Shown here: one piece after another, positions 8,220-16,765 of the stretch
Position numbering within the stretch: position 1 is the first letter of the stretch
Layout: every line of letters begins with the position of its first letter
Source of the DNA: Streptomyces liangshanensis
Lineage (GTDB): Bacteria; Actinomycetota; Actinomycetes; Streptomycetales; Streptomycetaceae
Reading direction: 5' to 3'
NCBI RefSeq assembly: GCF_011694815.1
Contig: NZ_CP050177.1
Location: forward strand, 496,001 to 560,000
Length of the DNA: 64,000 bases
Notes under the pieces: generated by a model
What the model saw: only the letters and a program-made list of their open reading frames with translations
Told to the model about the DNA's origin: nothing
Database searches by the model: none
Translations under genes and position numbers: made by a program

Positions 8220-9341
8220 ATGACCGAGACACGGGCCGCGCTCTTCCGCCGGATCGGCGCCCCTCTTTCGGTGGAGACCATCACCCTCGATCCCCCCGGC
8301 CCGACCGAGGTGCGGGTGCGGGTGCGGGCCGTCGGCCTGTGCCACACCGAACTGCACGTCCAGCGGGGCGAGCGCCCGGTCGGCATGCGGCCGATGGTCC
8401 TGGGCCACGAAGGCGCCGGCATCGTCGAGGAGATAGGCGCCCAGGTACGCGGCATCGGCGTCGGCGACCACGTCGGCATGACCTGGATCCCCGCCTGCGG
8501 TGTCTGCCGCTCGTGCGTGCGCGGTGAGCACCAGCGGTGCGCGCAGAGCGCCCGCATCGCACTCGGCCCGCAACTGGCGGGGGGCTTCCGCCGCCGCGAC
8601 AGGGACGGGCAGGACGTCGGCTCGTTCTGTCTGATCGGGGCGTTCGCCGAGCGGACCGTCGTCGACCAGGCCAGTGTCGTGGTCGTCGAGGACAAGTCCC
8701 TGCCGTTCGCGGCGATCGCCCTGGCCACCTGCTCCGCCCCGGCGGCCGTCGGCGCGGTGACGACCGCCGCCCGCGTCCAGCCGACCGAGAGCGTCCTGGT
8801 CATCGGCACCGGCGGCACCGGGATGAACGTGGTCCAGGCCGCACGCAACGCCGGCGCCACCACGATCATCGCCGTCGACCCCCACCAGTGGAAGCTCGAC
8901 CTCGCCCGGCGCCTGGGGGCCACCACCGTCATCCGGTCCCTGCCCGGGCTCGACCTTCCGGCGGCCGTCCTGGAACTCACCGGCGGCCTGGGAGTCGACC
9001 ACGCTTTCGTCTGCGCCGACCCCGTCGCCATGGCCGGTCCCGCGATGCGCTCCACCGTCCCGGGCGGAGGCGTCGTGGTCACCGGCGCGGCGCCGGCCGA
9101 CGCCGGCCCGATCGAAATCCCTCCGGCCGATCTCCTCGGCGGCCAGAAGAGGCTGACGGGCTCGGTGTTCGGCTCCTTCAGCCAGCTGCGCGGCGTGCCG
9201 CGCGTGCTCGGCCTGTACCGCGGCGGACAGCTCGACCTGGACGCACTGGTCACCCGGACCTACGGCCTGGACGAGATCAACCAGGGCTATACGGATCTCT
9301 CCGAAGGACGCATCCTGCGCGGCGTCCTCGTCCCCTCGTAG
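8220..9341 (+). CDS. Zinc-dependent alcohol dehydrogenase (MDR superfamily)
   Basis: The 373-residue enzyme has the medium-chain dehydrogenase layout. Catalytic-zinc ligands lie in GLCHTELHVQRG and GHEGAGIVEEIG, structural-zinc cysteines in CGVCRSCVRGEHQRC, the third ligand region is ALATCSAPAAVGAV, and the NAD-binding Rossmann loop is VLVIGTGGTGMNVV. It resembles class III-like bacterial alcohol/aldehyde dehydrogenases. An in-frame GTG at 8031 would add a low-complexity extension and was rejected. The 17-bp palindrome at 8002 suggests HxlR control and leaves a leader of roughly 180 nt. Confidence 0.88.
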   Translation: MTETRAALFRRIGAPLSVETITLDPPGPTEVRVRVRAVGLCHTELHVQRGERPVGMRPMVLGHEGAGIVEEIGAQVRGIGVGDHVGMTWIPACGVCRSCVRGEHQRCAQSARIALGPQLAGGFRRRDRDGQDVGSFCLIGAFAERTVVDQASVVVVEDKSLPFAAIALATCSAPAAVGAVTTAARVQPTESVLVIGTGGTGMNVVQAARNAGATTIIAVDPHQWKLDLARRLGATTVIRSLPGLDLPAAVLELTGGLGVDHAFVCADPVAMAGPAMRSTVPGGGVVVTGAAPADAGPIEIPPADLLGGQKRLTGSVFGSFSQLRGVPRVLGLYRGGQLDLDALVTRTYGLDEINQGYTDLSEGRILRGVLVPS

Positions 9342-9385
9342 AGGGCTCGCGCGCCCGTCGGCCGCCGCCGTCCAGGAAGGCGGGA

Positions 9386-9760
9386 TCAGCCGCCGACCGT
9401 GCCGGCCGCCCGGTCGGCACCGCGGGCGCCGGTGACATGGCGCTCGCCCCAACTGCGCAGGGCGTCCAGTACGGGGAACAGGGAGAGGCCGGCGTCAGTG
9501 AGCCAGTACTCGTCCCGAGGGGGATGCTCGCAGTAGCGCCGACGCTCGATTATCCCCTCGCCCTCCAGCTTCCGCAGCCGCACGGCGAGGGTCTCGCGCG
9601 GAACACCGGTGTTGACCTGGATGTCCTTGAAGCGACGCACCCCGGAGCCCAACTCCCGCACGACGAGCAGACTCCACCGCTCGCCGACCACCTGGAGCGC
9701 GTCCGCGATCGAGCACACGCGAGGAGCCCCGAGGTTGGTCGGTTCGTCTTCCCGCTTCAC
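9386..9760 (-). CDS. HxlR family transcriptional regulator
   Basis: A 124-residue HxlR winged-helix protein: CSIADALQVVGERWSLLVVR, RFKDIQVNTGVPRETLAVRL and EGEGIIERRRYCEHPPRDEY are the family core. Start GTG 9760 gives the usual family length. It is convergent with the alcohol dehydrogenase and divergent from the metallo-hydrolase at 9966. Both of those genes carry the same palindrome upstream, so this protein probably co-regulates them. Confidence 0.88.
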   Translation of the reverse strand: MKREDEPTNLGAPRVCSIADALQVVGERWSLLVVRELGSGVRRFKDIQVNTGVPRETLAVRLRKLEGEGIIERRRYCEHPPRDEYWLTDAGLSLFPVLDALRSWGERHVTGARGADRAAGTVGG

Positions 9761-9926
9761 CTGAGCACCGTATCTCACGGTACGGAGACGGAAGAGGCCG
9801 CGAGCAAGGGGCGTACCGACCCCGCAGGGGTGACCGCCGCGGGACGGTCTCGGCGGCGATCGCCCGGCCAGGTCGGCAACTCCCTTACGGCGTGGGTGAG
9901 TTCGAATGCTAGAGTCACTCCGCATC

Positions 9927-9943
9927 AGTTCGCTGACCGAACT
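9927..9943. promoter_or_regulatory. 17-bp palindromic operator, copy 2
   Basis: AGTTCGCTGACCGAACT matches copy 1 at 14 of 17 positions and keeps the dyad AGTTCG/CGAACT. It ends 22 bp before the metallo-hydrolase start, overlapping the expected promoter. Confidence 0.65.
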
Positions 9944-9965
9944 CACCTGACAGGCAGGAAGCCTC

Positions 9966-10850
9966 ATGGGATCCATCGACATCGGAGATGTCAGCGTCAC
10001 CCGTGTCTTCGAGTGGGCCGGCGACATCGCCACGCGGGAGCAGCTCATCCCCTCCAGCGACCGCCGCGACTGGGAGGCGAACGCCTCCCTCCTCGTCCCC
10101 GATTTCTGGGACCCCGCCACCGAGAGCGTCAAGTTGTGCGTCCAGACGTTCGTCGTGAAGAGCGGCGGCAGGACGATCCTCGTCGACACCGGCATCGGCA
10201 ATGACAAGGAACGTCTCTGGTTCCCCACCCTCCGCACCGAGTTCCTCGACCTGCTGACGAAGGCCGGGGCCGCACCGGAAGAGGTCGATCTCGTGGTGGC
10301 CACCCATCTGCACACCGACCACGTCGGCTGGAACACCACTTTGACCGACGGCCGGTGGGTGCCCACCTTCCCCAACGCCACCTACCTCTTCCCCCAGGAG
10401 GACTTCGACTACTGGAACCCCGAAGGGGACGACGAACCACCGGGAGGTCCCGCGTACAGCGACGCGTTCAAGGACAGCGTCCTTCCCGTCGTCCACGCCG
10501 GTCAGGCCCAGTTCTTCAGCGGCGAACACGTCATCGACGGGAACGTGAGCATCACCCCCGCCCCGGGCCATTCCCCCGGATCCGCCGTCGTAGAGGTCAC
10601 CTCACGAGGAGAGTCGGCACTCTTCACCGGCGACCTCGTCCACAGCCCCATGCAGATCCTCGGCCACGAACACGCCTCCTGCTTCGACGATGACCCCGCA
10701 CGGGCGGCGACGTCCCGCGACCGCGTTCTCCACCGAGCGTCCGAAACGCGAGCCGCCGTATTCACCGCGCACTTCGACGTGGACAAGGCCGCCCGCATAG
10801 CCAGGCAGGGCGGGCGATACGTTGTGGACAGCTGGACAGAGCTCGACTGA
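9966..10850 (+). CDS. MBL-fold metallo-hydrolase (paralogue 2)
   Basis: A 294-residue metallo-beta-lactamase-fold hydrolase with zinc motif THLHTDHVGWN, PGHSPGSAVVEV, FTGDLVHSPMQI and a final FTAHFDV. It aligns along its length with the product of 3684-4604, including SIDIGDVSVTRVFEWAG and GGRTILVDTGIGND. AGGAAG precedes the ATG. A palindromic operator lies directly upstream and an HxlR gene is divergent, so the HxlR-MBL pairing occurs twice within 7 kb. Confidence 0.9.
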   Translation: MGSIDIGDVSVTRVFEWAGDIATREQLIPSSDRRDWEANASLLVPDFWDPATESVKLCVQTFVVKSGGRTILVDTGIGNDKERLWFPTLRTEFLDLLTKAGAAPEEVDLVVATHLHTDHVGWNTTLTDGRWVPTFPNATYLFPQEDFDYWNPEGDDEPPGGPAYSDAFKDSVLPVVHAGQAQFFSGEHVIDGNVSITPAPGHSPGSAVVEVTSRGESALFTGDLVHSPMQILGHEHASCFDDDPARAATSRDRVLHRASETRAAVFTAHFDVDKAARIARQGGRYVVDSWTELD

Positions 10851-11358
10851 TCTCCGCTGTCGGACTCACGCCCCACACGCTCTCGCACCTCCCCACGCGC
10901 ACCAAGGAATGGTAGGACCGGCGCGCGGCCCCGGCCCCCGTGCCCTCGCCGTCGGCCGCCAGGGGAGAGCCCGGCCGGATCACGTGCCCAGCCAGGGCCC
11001 GGACCGTCCTCACGTGCTGGCGCACGGCGTCCGACGCCCACCAGGATCTCCGGGCCCGGGTCGGCGAGTCGGCAAAGGGGCCGTGTCCGGCAGCATGAGG
11101 AGGCTTTCCGTGCCCGCCGGTACGTCGCGGTGAGCGCCCGCTGGGTGACGGAGGTTCCGGAGCCCAGCAACACGCAGCTCGCGTCGACCGTCGAGAACCT
11201 CGGGTTCAAGCCCATGAAGCCGTACCCTCTGGTTCGTCTGTCCATCGACGCCGGGCCCATCAGGCTTCGCTGACCCCCGTTCACCTCATTCAACGGATCC
11301 GCAGTAGGGCGCTCGGACCGGCAAGCTCACTCGTACAGGCGATCGATAGGGTGACTTC
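10851..11358. other. Gap with possible gene debris
   Basis: No convincing gene. The plus frame ending at the TGA at 11269-11271 reads plausibly for about 60 codons (VPEPSNTQLASTVENLGF is part of it) but has no start, and its upstream continuation is in another frame. It could be the 3' remnant of an unidentified gene. The last 70 bp contain the promoter of the luciferase-like gene. Confidence 0.3.
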
Positions 11359-12342
11359 ATGTCTGTCACCCCCCTCTCCGCCCTTGAAGTCGCTGTGCTC
11401 GAAGAAGGCGTTCCCCCGGCGAAGGTCCTGCACGACGTCGCGCCGTTCGCCGCTGAGTTGGAGAATCTGGGCTATCACCGGATCTGGTACGCCGAGCACC
11501 ACCATTCACCCGCCATCGGATCGTTCCCGCCCGCGGTGCTGACGGCACACACCGCCGCCGTGACCTCGCGTATCCGTGTCGGCTCGGGAGGTGTGCTGGC
11601 GCCGAATCACGCGCCTCTCATGGTCGCCGAGCAGTTCGCGACGCTCGCCGCCCTGCACCCGGGCCGTATCGACCTCGGCATCGGCCGGGGGCCCGGTACC
11701 TTCGACGAGGCCACCGCGAAGGCGCTGCGCCGGGGAGCCGGGCCGGCCACCGACACGGAATACCGGAGCGACATCGCCGCGACCCTCTCCTTCCTGGCCG
11801 ACGAGGTGGCGATGGGTGAGCTGCCGGAACCATGGCTCCTTGCCTCCAGCACCGCCGGCGCGGCTCTGGCGGCCGCGCTGGGCCTGCCGTTGGCCGTCGC
11901 CCACCACATCCGCCCGGACAACACCGCCGCGGTGGTCGCCGAGTACCGCGCCGCGTTCACCCCGTCGCGGTGGTGCGCGCGTCCAAGGGTGCTCCTGTGC
12001 GTCATGACGGTCTGCGCGGAAACGGAGGAGGAGGCACTGGCGCTCGCGGCCCCCATGGACGTCATCCACACCGGTCTGCTCAAGGGACAGGCCGAACTGC
12101 CCTTCCCCACACCCCGGAACGCCGCCGCCCATCACTTCACGGACGAGGAACGCCGGACCCTTGCCGCCATCCACGCACAACAGGCCGTGGGCACGCCGGC
12201 GACCGTCGCGGGCCGACTCGTACGCCTGGCCGAGGAGACGGGAGCCGAGGAGCTCATGCTGACAACCCCGGTCGCCGGCCTCGCAGACCGCCTGCGCTCC
12301 TTCTCGCTCGTCAAGGAGAGCTACGACGCCATCGGCGGCTGA
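11359..12342 (+). CDS. Luciferase-like (LLM) flavin-dependent oxidoreductase
   Basis: This 327-residue TIM-barrel protein belongs to the bacterial luciferase-like monooxygenases (MsnO8-type): LENLGYHRIWYAEHHHSPAI, RIRVGSGGVLAPNHAPLMVA, EQFATLAALHPGRIDLGIG and a C-terminal GTPATVAGRLVRLAEETG. Such enzymes use reduced FMN and oxygen supplied by a partner reductase. No reductase is adjacent, though a flavodoxin-like FMN protein lies 6 kb upstream. The substrate is unknown. Confidence 0.88.
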   Translation: MSVTPLSALEVAVLEEGVPPAKVLHDVAPFAAELENLGYHRIWYAEHHHSPAIGSFPPAVLTAHTAAVTSRIRVGSGGVLAPNHAPLMVAEQFATLAALHPGRIDLGIGRGPGTFDEATAKALRRGAGPATDTEYRSDIAATLSFLADEVAMGELPEPWLLASSTAGAALAAALGLPLAVAHHIRPDNTAAVVAEYRAAFTPSRWCARPRVLLCVMTVCAETEEEALALAAPMDVIHTGLLKGQAELPFPTPRNAAAHHFTDEERRTLAAIHAQQAVGTPATVAGRLVRLAEETGAEELMLTTPVAGLADRLRSFSLVKESYDAIGG

Positions 12343-12593
12343 ACTCCCGAGCCGGTCACGCGAACGTCCGAGGACGGCGACTCCCATTCCCTGGCCGGAA
12401 CGGAGAGATACCCGCTGAGCGTGTGGAACCGTGCGGCCGAGCGGACCAGGGCCTGGCCTCTCTACAGCCCGGCCGCGCTCATCGCCTCGGACCTCGGGCC
12501 ACCCGGCCTCGCCAGGCGTCGCCACCTGCTGCACCTCGGCCGGGTTGCCGGAGGCGTGGTGCAGACCTGCGAGGGTGCGGCCGTCCGCGATTG

Positions 12594-14375
12594 CTACCGG
12601 TCGGCCTTGGGCTCCTCGGCGTTCCGCCAGATCGTGAAGTCGACCGTAACGTACCTGCTCGGGTCGGCGGCCCCCGATGTGCCGCGGTAGGTGGCCACCG
12701 CGATGTGGCCCGCGTCGCTGAGGAGGCAGATCTGCGAGCCGTCGCTGAGTTGGTCGAGGCGGATCTCTTCGGTGTAGCGGGTCTCGGAACGGCAGGTTTG
12801 CAGGGAGCCTTTACGCGCGTTGTTCAGCAGGACCATGGTGCCGTTCCTGGTGCGGATCTGGTCGCTCTCGACGACGTTGAGGGTCTTCGGCTCGAAGAAC
12901 AGATCCGCGCTGTCCGTGATGCCGTCGGTCGGGCGGGGCGGGCTGTCCGCCAGCATGACGGAGTAGTTCTCGGGGATGTCGATCCCCTTGTAGGAGACGG
13001 GTTCGGGGTCCGTAAGGCCAGGTTTCCCGCCGGAGGCATCTCCGCCCGTACCCCTACTGGCGCTGCTGCCGGGCGACTTGGACTCGTCCCCGCCCGAGCG
13101 GTCGGTCAGCAGCGAGCCGACCACTCCGAGGACAACTACCGCGCCGACGATCGAGGCGCCGACGATCAGCCCGCGCCTCGCCCCGCGCGGCCGCGGCGGC
13201 ACGTAGGGAGCGGGGCCGGCGGTGGGCTGGATCCGGTGGCCGGGTGGCGTCGGGTATCCCGGGGGCGGCAGCGTACCGGGGTTCCCGGGCCCGGTCTGTA
13301 CCGGGTATCGCGGCGGAGGCGGCGTGTCGAAACGCCGCTGCCCGGTCTGCGTCGGCGCGGCGGCGTCGCCGTGGTGGGCACCCGGTGCCGGGTCCCATGG
13401 CCTCGGCGGCGCGTGGGGAGGAGAGACCTCGGTCGGCGTCGGCGTGACGGAGGGCGGGGGCACAGGTCCGGGCATCCGCAACCGCTCGGTGATCGAACCG
13501 GCCACTGCCCGCGGCAACCAGTCCTCGCCCTGGCGCAGGGCGACCGGTGAGATGGCGTGGCAGAGTTCGATGATCTCCGTCAGGCCCGGCCGGGCGGCCG
13601 GATCGCGGTGCAGGCAGCGCGACACCAGCGGCAGCAGTTCCGCCGGGACGCCCGTGAGGTCCGGATCCTCGTGCACGATCCGGTAGAGCACCGCGGGCGA
13701 GGACCCGTTCCCGTACGCCGGCGAGCCGAGTGCCGCGAAGGCGGCGATCTGACCCAGGGCGAAGACATCGGTGGCGGGGCTGACCGGGCCGGCCGAAGCC
13801 TGCTCGGGCGCCATGAACGCCGGTGTGCCCACGCTGACGCCGGTCCCGGTCAGGGAAGTGGCGTCGGCCGCGCGGGCGATCCCGAAGTCGATCACGCGGG
13901 GGCCGTCGGAGGCGAGCAGCACGTTGGCGGGCTTCAGATCCCGGTGGATGATGCCCGCCCCGTGGATGACGTGGAGGGCCTCCGCGACCCCGGCGGTCAG
14001 CAGCAGCACGGTGCGCAGCGGGAGCGCGCCGTGCCGGGCGACCGCCTCGGCCAGCGAGGGCCCCGGTACGTACGACGTCGCCAGCCACGGCTGCGTGGCC
14101 TCGGTGTCGAAGTCGATGACAGGCGCGGTGTACAGGCCCTGCACTCGCTGCGCGGACTGGACTTCCTGGTGGAAGCGCCGCCGGAACTCCGGATCCTCGC
14201 TGAACTCGGGCCGGATCACCTTGAGCGCGACGGGGCGGCCGCCGGGGGTGTACGAGAGGTACACCTTTCCCATGCCACCCGCACCGAGCACTGCTGCCAG
14301 GCGGTATCCGCCGACCACCGGCGGATCGCCCTCACCGAGTGGTTTGAAATGGGCGGCTGAAGGCGTATCGGTCAT
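12594..14375 (-). CDS. Transmembrane Ser/Thr protein kinase
   Basis: A 593-residue Hanks-type kinase. The catalytic domain (about residues 24-285) has the glycine loop GAGGMGKVYL, the lysine in PVALKVI, the loop HRDLKPANVLL and the Mg-binding VIDFGIA. A proline-rich linker (about 290-400) leads to one membrane helix (LIVGASIVGAVVVLGVVGSL). An extracellular domain of about 170 residues follows, containing two cysteines and no PASTA repeats. It probably senses an external cue and phosphorylates cytosolic targets. Start 14375 skips an implausible N-terminal extension. Confidence 0.92.
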   Translation of the reverse strand: MTDTPSAAHFKPLGEGDPPVVGGYRLAAVLGAGGMGKVYLSYTPGGRPVALKVIRPEFSEDPEFRRRFHQEVQSAQRVQGLYTAPVIDFDTEATQPWLATSYVPGPSLAEAVARHGALPLRTVLLLTAGVAEALHVIHGAGIIHRDLKPANVLLASDGPRVIDFGIARAADATSLTGTGVSVGTPAFMAPEQASAGPVSPATDVFALGQIAAFAALGSPAYGNGSSPAVLYRIVHEDPDLTGVPAELLPLVSRCLHRDPAARPGLTEIIELCHAISPVALRQGEDWLPRAVAGSITERLRMPGPVPPPSVTPTPTEVSPPHAPPRPWDPAPGAHHGDAAAPTQTGQRRFDTPPPPRYPVQTGPGNPGTLPPPGYPTPPGHRIQPTAGPAPYVPPRPRGARRGLIVGASIVGAVVVLGVVGSLLTDRSGGDESKSPGSSASRGTGGDASGGKPGLTDPEPVSYKGIDIPENYSVMLADSPPRPTDGITDSADLFFEPKTLNVVESDQIRTRNGTMVLLNNARKGSLQTCRSETRYTEEIRLDQLSDGSQICLLSDAGHIAVATYRGTSGAADPSRYVTVDFTIWRNAEEPKADR

Positions 14376-14508
14376 GATTCGGTCATCCCCCGTGAATCGT
14401 GAATGACGGCTGAGCCGCTGTCGGCACCGCATGGTCATCCGGGAGCTTATCCAGCGCCCGGCCCTCATGTGCCGTAGTCAGCGCGCTTCTTCGTCGGCCC
14501 CCGCGGTC

Positions 14509-14553
14509 GGGGACGCTTTGAGTGGGGACGCTTCGAGTGGGGACGCTTCGAGT
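14509..14553. repeat. Tandem 15-bp repeat, three copies
   Basis: GGGGACGCTTYGAGT occurs three times head to tail. Only one base differs between copies. On the minus strand one frame reads through the array as Leu-Glu/Lys-Ala-Ser-Pro units and ends at a TGA near 14484. Confidence 0.9.
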
Positions 14554-14590
14554 GCGGATGCGCTCGCATTCCCCGCGTAGGCGGGGGCTC

Positions 14591-15034
14591 TCAAGCGGGG
14601 GTTACGCGTGCCTCGACCGCGGCGGGCAGGGAGTGGACGAGTTCGTCCCCCAGGCCTTCGAACACACGGCGCAATAAGGGGTCGGCGAGCTTGGCGAAAC
14701 CGTTGAACGTGACGGTGGCCTCGTAGACCACCAAGGTTGTCGCTCCCTGGTCCTTGAAGGTGATGTCGTCGATGGAGGTCGCTGTGTCATTGGTGCCGAC
14801 GAACGTCAGCCGGTTCGGGTCCATCCGGGTGAGCCGGTAGGTCAAGGAGGTGCGCCGGCCGCGTAGCTCGGAGACGTTGTGCCAGAGGGAGCCCACTTGC
14901 AGCGGACCTTGGTCCTGGCGCGTGCACTCACGCGTGCCCGGGTCCCATTCCAGGGCGTTGGAGAAGTCGGCGAGGTAGGCGACGACCGGGCCGAGCGGCC
15001 TGTTGACGGTCATCGAGCGTACGACGTGAACCAT
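14591..15034 (-). CDS. SRPBCC / polyketide cyclase-like protein
   Basis: A 147-residue START-like lipid-binding fold: MVHVVRSMTVNRPLGPVVAY is the typical first strand and helix, followed by DFSNALEWDPGTRECTRQ and a long C-terminal helix. Members bind hydrophobic ligands or act as cyclases/aromatases; the role here is unknown. ATG 15034 follows AGGTG. One frame beyond its stop continues into the tandem repeat at 14509-14553, hinting at a lost or shifted C-terminal tail. Confidence 0.78.
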   Translation of the reverse strand: MVHVVRSMTVNRPLGPVVAYLADFSNALEWDPGTRECTRQDQGPLQVGSLWHNVSELRGRRTSLTYRLTRMDPNRLTFVGTNDTATSIDDITFKDQGATTLVVYEATVTFNGFAKLADPLLRRVFEGLGDELVHSLPAAVEARVTPA

Positions 15035-15579
15035 GGTGGGCACCTGTCTGTAGGGGGACCGGCTCTCGCGGCGGTCATCGCAAGTCAACGGATACCCGAT
15101 CGACGCCTTCTGCATCGCCGGGAGAGAGCCTTTCCCCTTGATCTCCCGGGCCGACCTGCAATTCGCTGCCGGCATCTACGCGCTGTTCATGGCCTGTCGG
15201 GGCGTGCCCACCCGCTGAGGGAGTCAGCGTCAGGTCGAGGCGGGCATGGGGGCGACGCTCGGGATTCGTTCTCGGACAGCGGGGTCCTCTCCCGGGCCCT
15301 TTCGTACCTCACCTGGCTGCCCTCCACGCGCTTCGAGTTCGAGGCGCTGGTCAGAGGGAAGTTGGGGTCCGGGGCGGTCGAATCGATCGACTGGCGCAAC
15401 CCGCGAGCCGTCCGCGTCGCCGCCGGGTTCCCCCATCGCGACAGGGTGGAGGCTGTGCGTCGGTCGGCTGACCTGCCCCCTTCGTACCACGAACGCCGAA
15501 GACTGGGCCGTAGGGACCCACCGCTACCGGTGGACCCCTACGGCCCGGTGCGCCCGGCACCCCCACCGTCGCCCCTGAG
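15035..15579. other. Non-coding or degenerate gap
   Basis: No gene could be supported. Plus-strand fragments such as SRADLQFAAGIYALFMACRG (ending about 15219) and LSRALSYLTWLPSTRFEFEA (about 15290-15350) look protein-like but lie in short frames without starts, so gene debris is possible. Confidence 0.35.
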
Positions 15580-16134
15580 TCACAGCGCCGCGGCCCTGGC
15601 CCGGGCGTGGGCGACGTACCGGACGGTGAACAGCATCGGGACGGCGAACCCAGCGATCTGGATGAGCGTCGCGGTGATCGAGTGCGCGTTCCCGGCGTGC
15701 GCCACGAAGGCGAGCACGACGGCGCTCACGGCGAAGGCCGCGGTCCACACGGCGGTGATCACTACGTTGATCCGGACGAACGGAGCGAGCTCCCAGAACT
15801 CGCGCGGGGTGGTGCGCTTGGCTATGCCCAGCGTGAACGGCCTGCCGATGGCCAGTGAGAGACCGGCAATCACCGCCAACGTGCCTGACGACAGGGGCGA
15901 GGCGTAGTCGTGCACGGCCGAGTGCGGGTCGGCGAAGGCGATGGCGGCCAGGACCGCGAAGAAGGCCGCGGAGCCGAACTCGATGATCAGAGCGTCGGGT
16001 CCGGCACCGGCCCGTAGCTGCTGGACGATCACCGCCACCGCCACCACCAGCGCGATCAGCGCCGCCCACTGCCAGTTCCCCGAGGGAAGCACGGCGAAGA
16101 CGATCCACGGGAGGAAGGTGCGCAGGTACGACAT
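15580..16134 (-). CDS. Integral membrane protein
   Basis: A 184-residue protein with about five to six hydrophobic segments, including WAALIALVVAVAVIVQQL, AAFFAVLAAIAFA and VVITAVWTAAFAVSAVVLAF, and a charged motif GRPFTLGIAKRTTPREFWEL between helices. The layout recalls small intracellular-septation or DUF-type membrane proteins, but I cannot name a function. It diverges from the PadR regulator, which probably controls it. Confidence 0.75.
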   Translation of the reverse strand: MSYLRTFLPWIVFAVLPSGNWQWAALIALVVAVAVIVQQLRAGAGPDALIIEFGSAAFFAVLAAIAFADPHSAVHDYASPLSSGTLAVIAGLSLAIGRPFTLGIAKRTTPREFWELAPFVRINVVITAVWTAAFAVSAVVLAFVAHAGNAHSITATLIQIAGFAVPMLFTVRYVAHARARAAAL

Positions 16135-16164
16135 GAGGGCTCCGCTACTCGGCGTTTCACTTCT

Positions 16165-16202
16165 GACATGTCGAAAGTAGAAGGTCGCTCAATGACGTGT
16201 CA
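16165..16202. promoter_or_regulatory. Candidate PadR operator
   Basis: The 91-bp divergent gap carries the palindrome GACATGTC (16165-16172) and the near-palindrome TGACGTGTCA (16193-16202), with centres about 29 bp apart. PadR regulators often bind ATGT/ACAT-type dyads overlapping divergent promoters. Binding is inferred. Confidence 0.4.
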
Positions 16203-16225
16203 ATACTGGAAGGTAGACTGAGCGC

Positions 16226-16738
16226 ATGAGCCTTCGACACGCACTGCTCGGGCTCCTCTCTGAGCGCCCGGCCAGTGGCTACGACCTGCTGAAACTCTTC
16301 GAGACGTCGCTGGCCAACGCCTGGCCCGCGACCCAGAGTCAGATCTACACGGAGCTGACCAAACTGGCGGCCACCGGGCTGGTCACGGTGTCCGCCGAGG
16401 GCCCTCGGGGCCGCAAGGAGTACACCCTCACCCCCGAGGGACTGGCCGAACTGCGGCACTGGCTGACCGAGACCAAGCCGCAGCGAAACTCCCGCAGCGA
16501 AACTCTCCTGCGGGTTTTCTTCCTCGGGGTGCTGACACCGGATCAGGCGCGCGACTACCTCACCGAAATCGCCGAACGGGCCGACAAGGGCTACCAGGGC
16601 CTGCGTCTGCTGGAGGAGTCCGTCGACTGGACCGACGACGAACTCTCGGTCTACGGCCGGATCGCCCTGGAGTACGGCCTACGGTTCCACACCATGCACC
16701 GCGAGTGGGCCGAGTGGGCCTCCGATCAGATCTCCTGA
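16226..16738 (+). CDS. PadR family transcriptional regulator
   Basis: A 170-residue PadR protein: SLRHALLGLLSERPASGYDL and SQIYTELTKLAATGLVTV form the winged helix, GRKEYTLTPEGLAELRHWL the wing, and the rest is the helical dimerisation domain. It is divergent from the membrane-protein gene at 15580 and likely represses it and itself. Confidence 0.92.
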   Translation: MSLRHALLGLLSERPASGYDLLKLFETSLANAWPATQSQIYTELTKLAATGLVTVSAEGPRGRKEYTLTPEGLAELRHWLTETKPQRNSRSETLLRVFFLGVLTPDQARDYLTEIAERADKGYQGLRLLEESVDWTDDELSVYGRIALEYGLRFHTMHREWAEWASDQIS

Positions 16739-16765
16739 CGCCCGGCCCGCGCACTTCGCGCACCC

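Noticed and set aside
11341..11350. GATCGATAGG near the luciferase-like gene as a second LysR target
   Set aside because: The shared 8-9 bases with the 7005 site include a -10-like TAGGGT, so similarity is probably promoter-based.
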